From Ehretia macrophylla (lineage: Eukaryota > Streptophyta > Magnoliopsida > Boraginales > Ehretiaceae), in assembly GCA_037974665.1 (NCBI GenBank), contig CM075780.1, positions 4,560,501-4,624,500 on the forward strand: DNA of 64,000 nt, read 5' to 3'. Both the position numbers and the translations under genes were made by a program. Shown in pieces: positions 47,733-60,019 of the stretch (the stretch's first letter is position 1; every line of letters begins with the position of its first letter). The notes under the pieces are model-generated. The model saw only the letters and a program-made list of their open reading frames with translations, ran no database searches and was not told where the DNA came from.

Positions 47733-47851
47733 CGGTGCCATCATACTAGCACTAATGCACCGGATCACATCAGAACTCCGAAGTTGAGCGTGCTTGGGCG
47801 AGAGTAGTACTAGGATGGGTGACCCCCTTGGAAGTCCTTGTATTGCACCCC
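47733..47851 (+). rRNA. 5S rRNA gene, copy 69 (type B)
   Basis: Changes: G7C, C15T, G97T, C107T, G110A. The GC element reads GAGCC. Confidence 0.91.
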
Positions 47852-48408
47852 CTTTTCAATATTTTTTTCCCTGGTTAGGGTTGCCAAGATACTTTATCCA
47901 CCAAATCTCTATTACTGAATCCCACGAAACATTGGGCAAGACAATTTCGTTTTACGTAGAGGCTGGGCCCGCAAACCGAGGGCGTAGAATTTGTGACCAG
48001 GAATCCGTGGCTCCGGTGCCCATAACTTTTAATCCGTAAGGAGTTACGCGACGCACAGCATACCGTTACAATGCTCTCTTAGAGCTCTACTATAGGGGCA
48101 GCCAGCATGCTCACTGTGTCCGTTTTTGGACCATAAAATCGAACGTTTTCATTAGTTTCAGGCCAGTTTTCCTATTTTTCTCTGTTTTTCCGTCCCGGAT
48201 CGTACGTCGTGAACTGTTAAAAGGACGACAACCTGACTCGCGGGACATCAGAGGGCCCTTCAACGTGTCGATATCACATCTATCGAGGATGCTGCATTGT
48301 TGAAGCGGATGGGTTGTCGTTAAGCCCATTGGGTCTTCCGAATGGGCCATCTCTCTAGCAGGGACTGTGAACCGTTAACACATATAGGAATTGAGCCTTC
48401 AACATGAC

Positions 48409-48527
48409 CGGTGCCATCATACTAGCACTAATGCACCGGATCACATCAGAACTCCGAAGTTGAGCGTGCTTGGGCGAGAGTAGTACTAGGATGGGTGACC
48501 CCCTTGGAAGTCCTTGTGTTGCACCCC
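48409..48527 (+). rRNA. 5S rRNA gene, copy 70 (type B)
   Basis: Changes: G7C, C15T, G97T, C107T. It is the same as copy 69 except at nt 110; the shared leader words show a fresh one-unit duplication. Confidence 0.92.
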
Positions 48528-49081
48528 CTTTTCAATTTTTTTTGCCCTGGTTAGGGTTGCCAAGATACTTTATCCACAAAATCTCTATTACCGAATCCCA
48601 CGGAACACTAGGCAAGACAACATCGCTTCACGTAGAGGCTGGGCCTGCAAACCGAGGGCATAGGGTTTGTGACCAGGTCTCCGTCGCTCTGGTGCCCATA
48701 ACTTTAGATCCGTAAGGAGTTACGCGGCGCACAACATACCGTTGCAAAGCTCTCTAAGAGCTCTACGTCGGGCGAAGCAAGCTTGCTCGTTGTGCCCTTT
48801 TTGGAGCCCAAAATCAAATGTTTTCATCAGTTTCAGGTCACTTTTCTTCTTTTGCTCTATTTTTTCGTCTCGGATCTTACGTCGTGAACTGTTAAAAGGA
48901 TGACAACCTGACTCGTGGGACATCAGAGGGCCCTACAACGTGTCGATATCACGTCTTGCGAGGATGCTGCATTGTTGAAGCGGATGGGTTGTCGTTAAGC
49001 CCATTGGGCCTTCTGAATGGGCCATCTCTCTAGCTAGGACTGTGAACCGTTAACACATATAGGAATTGTCCTCAACATCAC

Positions 49082-49200
49082 AGGTGCGATCATACCAACA
49101 GTAATGCACCGGATCCCATCAGAACTCCAAAGTTAAGCGTGCTTGGGCGAGAGTAGTACAAGGATGGATGACCCCCTGGGAAGTCCTCGTGTTGCACCCA
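49082..49200 (+). rRNA. 5S rRNA gene, copy 71 (type A)
   Basis: Changes: G17A, C20G, G48A, T79A, G87A, C119A. The leader has lost three bases including the GC element (ATTGTCCTCAAC). Confidence 0.9.
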
Positions 49201-49756
49201 CTTTTCAATTTTTTTTGCCTTGGTTAGGGTTGCCAAGATACTTTATCCACCAAATCTATATTACTGAATCCCACGGAACATTGGGCAAGACAACTTCGTT
49301 TTACGTAGAGGCTGGGCCCGCAAACCGAGGGCGTAGAGTTTGTGACCAGGTCTCCGTCACTCCGGTGCCTATAACTTTTGATCCTTAAGGAGTTACGCGG
49401 CGCACAACATACCGTTGCAAAGCTCTCTAAGAGCTCTACGACGGGGGCAGCCAGCTTGCTTGCTGTGCCCTTTTTGGAGCCCAAAATCGAACGTTTTCAT
49501 CAGTTTCAGGCCACTTTTCTTCTTTTGCTCTGTTTTTCTGTCCCGGATCGTACGTTGTGAATTGGTAAACGGACGACAACCTGACTCGTGGGACATCAGA
49601 GGGCCCTACAATGTGTCGATATCACGTCTTGCGAGGATACTGCATTGTTAAAGCTGATGGGTTGTCGTTAAGCCCATTGGGCCTTCTGAATGGGCCATCT
49701 CTCTAGTTGGGACTGTGAACCGTTAACACATATAGGAATTGTGCCCTGAACTTGAC

Positions 49757-49875
49757 CGGTGCGATCATACCAGCACTAATGCACCAGATCATATCAGAAC
49801 TCTAAAGTTGAGCGTGCTTGGGCGAGAGTAGTACTAGGATGGGTGACCCCCTGGGAAGTCCTCGGGTTGCACCCC
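49757..49875 (+). rRNA. 5S rRNA gene, copy 72 (type B)
   Basis: Changes: G30A, C36T, C47T, G48A, T109G. Leader word CTTGAC, shared with copy 90. Confidence 0.91.
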
Positions 49876-50432
49876 TTTTTCAATTTTTTTTGCCCTGGTT
49901 AGGGTTGCCAAGATACTTTATCCACCAAATCTCTATTACCGAATCCCACGGAACATTAGGCAAGACAACATCGCTTCACGTAGAGGCTGGGCCTGCAAAC
50001 CGAGGGCGTAGGGATTGTGACCAGGTCTCCGTCGCTCCGGTGGCCATAACTTTTGATCCGTAAGGAGTTACGTGGCGCACAACATACTGTTGTAAAGCTT
50101 TCTAAGAGCTCTACAACGGGGGAAGCTAGCTTGCTCGTTGTGCCCATTTTTGGAGCCCAAAATTGAACGTTTTCATAAGTTTCAGGTCACTTTTCTTCTT
50201 TTGCTCTATTTTTCCGTCCCGAATTGTACGTCGTGAACTGTTAAAAGGACGACAACCTGACTCGTGGGACATCAGAGGGCCCTACAACGTGTCGATATCA
50301 CGTCTTGCGAGGATGCTGCATTGTTGAAGCGGATGGGTTGTCGTTAAGCCCATTGGACCTTCTGAATGGGCCATCTCTCTAGCTGGGACTGTGAACCGTT
50401 AACACATATAGGAATTGTGCCCTCAACATGAC

Positions 50433-50551
50433 AGGTGCGAACATACCCGCACTAATGCATCGGATCCCATCAGAACTCCAAAGTTAAGCGTGCTTGGGCG
50501 AGAGTAGTACTAGGATGGATGACCCCCTGGGAAGTCTTCGTGTTGCACCCC
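50433..50551 (+). rRNA. 5S rRNA gene, copy 73 (type A)
   Basis: Changes: T9A, A16C, C28T, G48A, G87A, C105T. Copy 91 has the first five as well. Confidence 0.91.
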
Positions 50552-51109
50552 CTTTTCAATTTTTTTTGCCCTGGTTAAGGTTGCCAATATATTTTATCCA
50601 CCAAATCTCTATTACTGAATCCCACGGAACATTGGGCAAGACAACTTCGCTTCACGTAGAGGCTGAGCCCGCAAACCGAGGGCATAGTATTTGTTTCCAA
50701 GTCTCCGTCGTTCCGGTGCCGATAACTTTAGATCCGTAAGGAGTTACGCGGCGCACAGCATAACGTTGCGAAGCTCTTAGAGAGCTCTACGACGGGGGCA
50801 GAGAGTTTGCTCGTTGTGCCTATTTTTGGAGCCCAAAATTGAACGTTTTCATCAGTTTCAGGTCACTTTTCTTCTTTTGCTCTGTTTTTTCATCTCGGAT
50901 CGTACGTCGTGAGCTGTTAAAAGGGCGACAACCTGACTCACGGGATATCAGAGGGCCCTACAACGTGTCGATATCACGTCTTGCAAGGATGCTGTGTTGT
51001 TGAAGCGGATGAGTTGTCGTTAAGCCCATTGGGCCTTTTGAATGGGCCATCTCTCTAGTCTGGGATTGTGAACTGTTATCACATAAAGGAATTGTGCCCT
51101 CAACATGAC

Positions 51110-51228
51110 GGGTGCGATCATACCAGCACTAATGAACTGGATCCCATCAGAGCTCCGAAGTTAAGCGTGCTTGGACGAGAGTAGTACTAGGATGGGTGAC
51201 CCCTTGGGAAGTCCTTGTGTTGCACCCC
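51110..51228 (+). rRNA. 5S rRNA gene, copy 74 (type A)
   Basis: Changes: C26A, C29T, A43G, G66A, C95T, C107T. The upstream GTTATCACAT replaces GTTAACACAT, as in copies 87, 89 and 92. Confidence 0.91.
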
Positions 51229-51785
51229 CTTTTCAATTTTTTTTGCCCTGGTTAGTGTTGCCAAGATACTTTATCCACCAAATCTCTATTACCGAATCCC
51301 ATGGAACATTAGGCAAGACAACATCACTTCACATAGAGGCTGGGCCTACAAACCGAGGGCGTAGGGTTTGTGACCAGGTCTCCGTCGCTCCGGTGCCCAT
51401 AACTTTTGATCCGTAAGGAGTTACACGGCGCACAACATACCGTTGCAAAGCTCTCTAAGAGCTCTACGACGGGGGAAGCTAACTTGCTAGCTGTGCCCCT
51501 TTTTGGAGCCCAAAATTGAACGTTTTCATCTGTTTCAAGTCACATTTCTTCTTTTGCTCTATTTTTTCGTCCCGGATCGTACGTCGTGAACTGTTAAAAG
51601 GACGACAACCTGACTCGTGGGACATCAGAGGGACCTACAACGTGTCGATATCACGTCTTGCTAGGATGCTGCATTGTTGAAGCGAATGGGTTGTCGTTAA
51701 GCCCATTGGGCCTTCTGAATGGGCCATCTCTCTAGTTGGGACTGTGAACCGTTAACACATATAGGAATTGTGCCCTCAACATGAC

Positions 51786-51904
51786 AGGTGCGATCATACC
51801 AGCACAAATGCACCGGATCCCATCATAACTCCAAAGTTAAGCGTGCTTGGGCGAGAGTAGTACTAGGATGGATGACCCCCTGGGAAGTCCTCGTGTTGCA
51901 CCCC
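51786..51904 (+). rRNA. 5S rRNA gene, copy 75 (type A)
   Basis: Changes: T21A, G41T, G48A, G87A. Confidence 0.92.
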
Positions 51905-52461
51905 TTTTTCAATTTTTTTTGCCCTGGTTAGGGTTGCCAAGATACTTTATCCACCAAATCTCTATTACCGAATACCAAGGAACATTAGGCAAGACAACAT
52001 CACTTCACGTAGAGGCTGGGCCCGCAAACCGAGGGCGTAGTGTTTGTGACCAGGTCTCCGTCGCTCCGGTGCCCATAACTTTTGATCTGTAAGGAGTTAC
52101 GCGGCACACAACAGACCGTTGCTAAGCTCTATGAGAGCTCTACGACGGGGGAAGCTAGCTTGCTTGCTTTGCCTGTTTTTGGAGCCCAAAATCGAACATT
52201 TTCATCAGTTTCAGGTCACTTTTCTTATTTTGCTCTACTTTTTCGTCCTGGATCGTACGTCGTGAACTGTTAAAAGGACGACAACATGACTCGCGGGACA
52301 TCAGAGGGCCCTACAACGTGTCGATATCACGTCTTGCGATGATGCTACATTGTTGAAGCGGATGGGTTGTCGTTAAGCCCATTGGGCCTTCTGAATGGGC
52401 CATCTCTTTAGCTGGGACTGTGAACCGTTAACAAATATAGGAATTGTGCCCTCAACATGAC

Positions 52462-52580
52462 CGGGGCGATCATACCAACACTTATGCACCGGATCCTATG
52501 AAAACTCTAAAGTTAAGCGTGCTTGGGCAAGAGTAGTACTAGGATGGGTGACCCCCTGGTAAGTCCTCGTGTTGCACCCC
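52462..52580 (+). rRNA. 5S rRNA gene, copy 76 (type A, many changes)
   Basis: Ten changes: T4G, G17A, A22T, C36T, C39G, G41A, C47T, G48A, G68A, G99T. Seven recur in copy 88 at 60577. Confidence 0.87.
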
Positions 52581-53137
52581 CTTTTCAATTTTTTTGGCCC
52601 TGGTTAGGGTTGCCAAGATACTTTATCCACCAAATCTCTATTACTGAATCCCACGGAACATTGGCCAAGACAACTTCGTTTTACGTGGAGGCTGGGCCCG
52701 CAAACCGAGGGCGTAGGGTTTGTGACCAGGTCTCCGCCTCTCCGGTGCTCATAACTTTTGATCCGTAAGGAGTTATGCGGCGCACAACATACCGTTGCAA
52801 AGCTCTCTGAGAGCTCTACAACAGGGGCAGCAAGCTTTCTTGCTGTGCCCATTTTTGGAGCCTAAAATCGAACGTTTTCATCAGTTTCAAGCCACTTTTC
52901 TTTTTTTGCTCTATTTTTTTGTCCCGGATCATACGTCGTGAACTGTTGAACGGACGACAACCTGACTTGCAGTACATCAGAGGGCCCTACAACGTGTCGA
53001 TATCACGTCTTGCGATGATGCTACATTGTTGAAGTGGATGGGTTGTTGTTAAGCCCATTGGGCCTTCTGAATGGGCCATCTCTCTAGCTGGGACTGTGAA
53101 CCGTTAACAAATATAGGAATTGTGCCCTCAACATGAC

Positions 53138-53256
53138 CGGGGCGATCATACCAACACTAATGCACCGGATCACATCAGAACTTCGAAGTTGAGCGTGCTT
53201 GGACGAGAGTAGTACAAGGACGGGTGACCCCCTGGGAAGTCCTCGTGTTGCACCCC
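53138..53256 (+). rRNA. 5S rRNA gene, copy 77 (type B)
   Basis: Changes: T4G, G17A, C46T, G66A, T79A, T84C. The very same set is found in copy 81. Confidence 0.91.
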
Positions 53257-53812
53257 CTTTTCAATTTTTTTTGCCCTGGTTAGGGCTTCCAAGATACTTT
53301 ATCCACCAAAACTCTATTACTGAATCGTACGGAACATTGGGAAAGACAACATCATTTTACGTAGAGGCTGGGTCCACAAACCGAGGGCGTAGGGTTTGTG
53401 ACCAGGTCTCCGTCGCTCCGGTGCCATAACTTTTTATCCGTAAGAAGCTCCGCGGAGAACAGCATACCGTTGCAAACCACTCTACGACCTCTATGACGGG
53501 GGCAGCCAGCTAGCTTGCTGTGCCCGTTTTTGGAGCCTAAAATCGAACGTTTTCATCAGTTTCAAGCCACTTTTCTTCTTTTGCTCTATTTTTTCATCCC
53601 GGATCGTATGTCATGAACTGTGAAAAGGACGACAACCTGACTCGGGGGACATCAGAGGGCCCTACAACGTGTCGATATCACGTCTTGCGAGGATGCTGCA
53701 TTGTTGAAGCGAATGGGTTATCGTTAAGCCCATTGGGCCTTCTGAATGGGCCATCTCTCTAGCTGGGACTGTGAACCATTAACACATATAGGAATTGTGC
53801 CCTCAATATGAC

Positions 53813-53931
53813 AGGTGCGATCATACCAGCACTAATGCATCGGATCCCATTAGAACTCTGAAGTTAAGCGTGCTTGGGCGAGAGTAGTACTAGGATGGGT
53901 GACCCCCTGGGAAGTCCTCGTGTTGTACCCC
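53813..53931 (+). rRNA. 5S rRNA gene, copy 78 (type A)
   Basis: Changes: C28T, C39T, C47T, C114T, all C-to-T. Copy 82 carries all four. Confidence 0.92.
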
Positions 53932-54488
53932 CTTTTCAATTTTTTTTGCCCTGGTTAGGGTTGCCAAGATACTTTATCCACAAAATCTATATTACCGAAT
54001 CCCACAGAACACTAGGCAAGACAACATCGCTTCACGTAGAGGCTGGGCCCGCAAACCGCGGGCATAGGGTTTGTGACCAGGTCACCGTCGCTCCGGTACC
54101 CATAACTTTTGATCTGTAGGAAGTTACACGGCGCACGGCATACCGTTGCAAAGGTTTCTATGAGCTCTACGGCGGGGGTAGCCAGCTTGCTCGCTGTGCC
54201 CTTTTTGGAGACCAAAATCTTACGTTTTCATCAGTTTCTGGCCATTTTTCCTCTTTTCCTCTGTTTTTCCATCCCGGATCGTACGTCGTGAACTGTTAAA
54301 AGGACGACAACCTGACTCGCGGGACATCAGAGGGCCCTACAACATGTCGATATCACATCTTGCGAGGATGCTGCGTTGTTGAGGCGGATGGGTTGTCGTT
54401 AAGCCCATTGGGCCTTTTGAATGGGCCATCTCTCTAGGCTGGGACTGTGAACCGTTAACACATATAGGAATTGTGCCCTCAACGTGAC

Positions 54489-54607
54489 GGGTGCGATCAT
54501 ACCTGCACTAATGCACCGGATCCCATCAGATCTCTGAAGTTCAGCATGCTTGGGCGAGAGTAGTACTAGGATGGGTGACCCCCTGGGAAGTCCTCGTGTT
54601 GCACCCC
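54489..54607 (+). rRNA. 5S rRNA gene, copy 79 (C35/C54)
   Basis: Box A carries A54C and G58A. Other changes: A16T, A43T, C47T. Confidence 0.91.
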
Positions 54608-55167
54608 TTTTTCAATTTTTTTTTGCCCTGGTTAGGGTTGCCAAGATACTTTATCCACCAAATCTCTATTACCGAATCCCATGGAACATTAGGCAAGACA
54701 AAATCACTTCACGTAGAGGCTGGGCCTGCAAACCAAGGGCGTAGGGTTTGTGACCAGGTCTCCGTCGCTCCGGTGCCCATATCTTTTGATCTGTATGGAG
54801 TTACGCAGCGCACAGCTTACCGTTGCAAAGCTCTCTGAGAGCTCTACGACGGGGGCAGCCAGCTTGCTCGCTGTACCGGTTTTTGGAGCCCAAAATCGTA
54901 CGTTTTCATCTGTTTCAGGCCATTTTTCCTCTTTTCCTCTGTTTTTTTCATCCCGGATCGTACGTCGTGAACTGTTAAAAGGATGACAACCTGACTCGCG
55001 GGACATCAGAGGGCCCTACAACATGTCGATATCACATCTTGCGAGGATGCTGCGTTGTTGAAGCGGATGGGTTGTCGTTAAGCCCATTGGGCCTTTTGAA
55101 TGGGCCATCTCTCTAGGCTGGGACTGTGAACCGTTAACACATATAGGAATTTTGCCCTCAACATGAC

Positions 55168-55286
55168 GGGTGCGATCATACCTGCACTAATGCACCAGAT
55201 CCCATCAGATCTCCGAAGTTCAGCATGCTTGGGGGAGAGTAGTACTAGGATGGGTGACCCCCTGGGAAGTCCTCGTGTTGCACCCC
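55168..55286 (+). rRNA. 5S rRNA gene, copy 80 (C35/C54)
   Basis: Shares A16T, A43T, A54C and G58A with the preceding copy, plus G30A and C67G. A local tandem duplicate. Confidence 0.91.
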
Positions 55287-55843
55287 TTTTTCAATTTTTT
55301 TTGCCCTGGTTAGGGTTGCCAAGATACTTTATCCACCAAATCTCTATTACTGAATCCCACGGAACATTGGGTAACGCAACTTCGTTTTACGTAGAGGCTG
55401 GGCCCGCAAACCGAGGGCGTAGGGTTTGTGACCAGGTGTCCGTGGCTTCGGTGCCCATAACTTTTGATCTGTAAGGAGTTACGCAGCGCACAGCTTACCG
55501 TTGCAAAGCTCTCTGAGAGCTCTACGACAAGGGCAGCAAGCTTGCTTGCTGTGCCCATTTTTGGATCCTAAAATCGAACGTTTTCATCAGTTTCAAGCCA
55601 CTTTTCTTTTTTTGCTCTATTTTTTTGTCCCGGATCATACGTCGTGAACTGTTGAACGGACGACAACCTGACTTGCAGTACATCAGAGGGCCCTACAACG
55701 TGTCGATATCACGTCTTGCGATGATGCTACATTGTTGAAGTGGATGGGTTGTTGTTAAGCCCATTGGGCCTTCTGAATGGGCCATCTCTCTAGCTGGGAC
55801 TGTGAACCGTTAACAAATATAGGAATTGTGCCCTCAACATGAC

Positions 55844-55962
55844 CGGGGCGATCATACCAACACTAATGCACCGGATCACATCAGAACTTCGAAGTTGAGC
55901 GTGCTTGGACGAGAGTAGTACAAGGACGGGTGACCCCCTGGGAAGTCCTCGTGTTGCACCCC
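55844..55962 (+). rRNA. 5S rRNA gene, copy 81 (type B)
   Basis: Same sequence as copy 77, 2706 bp upstream, including the ACAAATATAGG leader word. Confidence 0.92.
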
Positions 55963-56518
55963 CTTTTCAATTTTTTTTGCCCTGGTTAGGGCTTCCAAGA
56001 TACTTTATCCACCAAAACTCTATTACTGAATCGTACGGAACATTGGGAAAGACAACTTCATTTTACGTGGAGGCTGGGCCCACAAACCGAGGGCGTAGGG
56101 TTTGTGACCAGGTCTCCGTCGCTCCGGTGCCATAACTTTTGATCCGTAAGAAGTTACGCGGTGAACAGCATACCGTTGCAAAACACTCTAAGAGCTCTAT
56201 GACGGGGGCAGCAAGCTAGCTTGCTGTGCCCGTTTTTGGAGCCTAAAATCGAACGTTTTCATCAGTTTCAAGCCACTTTTCTTCTTTTGCTCTATTTTTT
56301 CGTGCCGGATCGTATGTCGTGAACTGTTAAAAGGACGACAACCTGACTCGGGGGACATCAGAGGGCCCTACAACTTGTCGATATCACGTCTTGCGAGGAT
56401 GCTGCATTGTTGAAGCGGATGGGTTGTCGTTAAGCCCATTGGGCCTTCTGAATGGGCCATCTCTCTAGCTGGGACTGTGAACCATTAACACATATAAGAA
56501 TTGTGCCCTCAACATGAC

Positions 56519-56637
56519 AGGTGCGATCATACCAGTACTAATGCATCGGATCCCATTAGAACTCTGAAGTTAAGCGTGCTTGGGCGAGAGTAGTACTAGG
56601 ATGGGTGACCCCCTGGGAAGTCCTCGTGTTGTACCCC
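56519..56637 (+). rRNA. 5S rRNA gene, copy 82 (type A)
   Basis: Copy 78 plus C18T. Leader word CATATAAG. Confidence 0.92.
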
Positions 56638-57193
56638 CTTTTCAATTTTTTTTGCCCTGGTTAGGGTTGCCAAGATACTTTATCCACCAAATCTGTATTA
56701 CCGAATCCCACGGAACACTAGGCAAGACAACATCTCTTCACGTAGAGGCTGGGACCGCAAACCGCGGGCATAGGGTTTGTGACCAGGTCTCCGTCGCTCT
56801 GGTGCCCATAACTTTTGATCTGTAAGAAGTTACGCGGCGCACGGCATACCGTTGCAAAGCTCTCTGAGAGCTCTACGACGGGGGCAACCAGCTTGCTCGC
56901 TGTGCCCTTTTTGGAGACCAAAATCTTACGTTTTCGTCAGTTTCAGGCCACTTTTCTTCCTTTGCTCTATTTTTCCATCCCGGATCGTACGTCGTGAACT
57001 GTTAAAAGGACGACCACTTTACTCGGGGGACATCAGAGGGCCCTACAACGTGTCGATATCACTTCTTGCGAGGATGCTGCATTGTTGAAGCGGATGGGTT
57101 GTCGTTAAGCCCATTGGGCCTTCTGAATGGGCCATCTCTCTAGCTGGGACTGTGAACCGTTAACACATATAGGAATTGTGCGCTCAACATGAC

Positions 57194-57312
57194 CGGTGCG
57201 ATCATACCAGCACTAATGCACCGGATCACATCAGAAGTCCGAAGTGTAGCGTGCTTGGGCGAGAATAGTACTAGGATGGGTGACCCCCTGGAAAATCCTC
57301 TTGTTGTACCCC
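57194..57312 (+). rRNA. 5S rRNA gene, copy 83 (A35/T54, box A damaged)
   Basis: Changes: C44G, T53G, A54T, G72A, G99A, G102A, G108T, C114T. Confidence 0.87.
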
Positions 57313-57869
57313 TTTTTCAATTGTTTTTGCCCTGGTTAGGGTTGCCAAGATACTTTATCCACCAAATCTCTATTACCGAATCCCACGGAACATTAGGCAA
57401 GACAACATCGCTTCACATAGAGGCTGGGCCTGCAAACCAAGGGTGTAGGGTTTGTGACCAGGTTTCCGCCTCTTCGGTGCCCATAACTTTTGATCCGTAA
57501 GGAGTTACGCGGCGCACAGCATACCGTTGCAAAGCTCTCTGAGAGCTCTAAGACGGGAGCAGCTAGCTTGCTCACTGCGCCCATTTTTGGAGCCCAAAAT
57601 CGAATATTTTCATCAGTTTTAGGCCACTTTTCTTCGTTTGCTCTGTTTTTCCGTCCCGGATCGTACGTCGTGAACTGTTAAAAGGACGACAACCTGACTC
57701 ACTGGACATCGGAGGGCCCTATAACGTGTCGATATCACGTCTTGCGAGGATGCAGCATTGTTGAAGCAGATGGGTTGTCGTTAAGCCCATTGGGCCTTCT
57801 AAATAGGTCATTTCTCTAACTGGGACTGTGAACCGTTGACACATATAGGAATTGTGCCCTCAACATGAC

Positions 57870-57991
57870 CGGTGCGATCATACCAGCACTAATGCACCGG
57901 ATCACATCAGAACTCCGAAGTACCGCATGCTTGGGCGAGAGTAGTACTAGGAGGACGGGTGACCCCCTTGGAAGTCATTGTGTTGCACCCC
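57870..57991 (+). pseudogene. 5S pseudogene, copy 84: 3-nt insertion in box C
   Basis: 122 nt: GGA is repeated at the start of box C (TAGGAGGACGGG, with T84C). Box A reads TACCGCATGC with T53A, A54C, A55C and G58A. Other changes: G97T, C105A, C107T; A35 present. Both internal control boxes are hit, so activity is unlikely. Confidence 0.78.
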
Positions 57992-58547
57992 ATTTTCAAT
58001 TTTTTTTGCCCTGGTTAGGGTTGCCAAGATACTTTATCCACCAAATCTATATTACCAAATCCCACGGAACACTAGGCAAGACAACATCGCTTCACGTAGA
58101 GGTTGGGCCCGCAAACCGAGGGCATAGGGTTTGTGACCAGGTATCCGTCGCTCTGGTGCCCATAACTTTTGATCTGTAAGGAGTTACGCGGCGCACGACA
58201 TACCGTTGCAAAGCTCTTTGAGAGCTCTACGACGGGGGAAGCTAGCTTTCTCGCTATACCCTTTTTGGAGACCAAAATCTTACATTTTCATCAGTTTCAG
58301 ACCACTTTTCTTCTTTTGCTCTATTTTTTCGTGCCGGATCGTACGTCGTAAACTGTTAAAAGGACGACGACTTGACTCGTGGGACATCAGAGGGCCCTAC
58401 AACGTGTCGATATCACGTCTTGCGAGAATGCTGCATTGTTGAAGCGGATTGGTTGTCGTTAAGCCCATTGGGCCTTCTGAATGGGCCATCTCTCTAGCTG
58501 GGACTGTGAATCTTTAACACATATAGGAATTGTGCCATCAACATGAC

Positions 58548-58666
58548 CGGTGCGATCATACCAGCACTAATGCACCGGATCACATCAGAACTCCGAAGTT
58601 TAGTGTGCTTGGGCGAGAGTAGTAGTAGGAAGGGTGACCCCCTGGGAAGTCCTCTTGTTGCACCCA
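58548..58666 (+). rRNA. 5S rRNA gene, copy 85 (A35/T54)
   Basis: Changes: A54T, C57T, C78G, T84A, G108T, C119A. Confidence 0.9.
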
Positions 58667-59223
58667 TTTTTTAATTTTTTTTGCCCTGGTTAGGGTTGCC
58701 AAGATACTTTATCCACCAAATCTCTATTACCGAATCCCACGGAACATTAGGCAAGACAACATCGCTTCACGTAGAGGCTGAGCCTGCAAACCGAGGGCAT
58801 AGGGTTTGTGACCAGGTATCCGTCGCTCCGGTGCCCATAACTTTTGATCCGTAAGGAGTTACGCGGCGCACAACATACCGTTGCAAAGCTCTCTAAGAGC
58901 TCTACGTCGGGGGAAGCTAGCTTGCTCACTATGCCCCTTTTTTTAGCCCAAAATCGAACGTTTTCATCAGTTTCAGGTCACGTTTCTTCTTTTGCTCTTT
59001 TTTTTCGTCCCGAATCGTACGTCGTGAACTGTTAAAAGGACGACAACCTGACTCATGGGACATCAGAGGGCCCTACAACGTGTCGATATCACGTCTTGCG
59101 AGGATGCTGCATTTTTGAAGCGGATGGGTTGTCGTTAAGCCCATTGGGCCTTCTGAATGGGCCATCTCTCTAGCTGGGACTGTGAACCATTAACACATAT
59201 AGGAATTGTACCCTCAACATGAC

Positions 59224-59342
59224 AGGTGCGATCATACCAGTACTAATGCACCGGATCCCATCAGAACTCCAAAGTTAGGCGTGCTTGGGCGAGAGTAGTA
59301 CTAGGATGGATGACCCCCAGGGAAGTTCTCGTATTGCACCCC
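59224..59342 (+). rRNA. 5S rRNA gene, copy 86 (type A)
   Basis: Changes: C18T, G48A, A55G (box A), G87A, T96A, C104T, G110A. Confidence 0.9.
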
Positions 59343-59900
59343 CTTTTCAATTTTTTTTGCCTTGGTTAGGGTTGCCAAGATACTTTATCCACCAAATCTC
59401 TATTACTGAATCCCACCGAACATTGGGCAAGACAACTTCGCTTCACGTAGAGACTGAGCCCGCAAACTGAGGGCGTAGTGCTTGTTACCAAGTCTCTGTC
59501 GTTCCGGTGCCCATAACTTTTGATCCGTAAGGAGTTACGCGGCGCACAGCATAACGTTGCAAAGCACCGTGAGAGCTCTACAATGGGGGCAGCGAGTTTG
59601 CTCGTTGTGCCAGTTTTTGGAGCCCAAAATTGAACGTTTGCATCAGTTTCAGGCCACTTTTCTTCTTTTGCTCTGTTTTTCCATCCCGGATCATACGTCG
59701 TGAGCTGTTAAAAGGGCGACAACCTGACTCACGGGATATCAGAGGGCCCTACAATTTGTCGATATCACGTCTTGCAAGGATGCTGTGTTATTGAAGCGGA
59801 TGAGTTATCGTTAAGCCCATTGGGCCTTTTGAATGGGCCATCTTTCTAGTCTGGGACAGTGAATACTTATCACAAAAAGGAATTGTGCCCTCAACATGAC

Positions 59901-60019
59901 GGGTGCGATCATACCAGCACTAATGCAGCGGATCCCATCAGAGCTCCGAAGTTAAGCATACTTGGACGAGAGTAGTACTAGGATGGGTGACCCCCTGGGA
60001 AGTCCTCGTGTTGCACCCC
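59901..60019 (+). rRNA. 5S rRNA gene, copy 87 (type A)
   Basis: Changes: C28G, A43G, G58A, G60A, G66A. Leader TATCACAAAAAGG. The set A43G, G58A, G60A, G66A defines a subfamily with copies 89 and 92. Confidence 0.91.

Larger units (their letters stand above)
52923..53931 (+). repeat. Block repeated at 55629-56637 (offset 2706 bp)
   Basis: The distal spacer before copy 77, copy 77 itself, its spacer and copy 78 return before and in copies 81 and 82. Rare words such as GTTGAACGGACG and TTGCAGTACATC, and the altered AGGGCTTCC after the gene, are in both. Confidence 0.85.
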
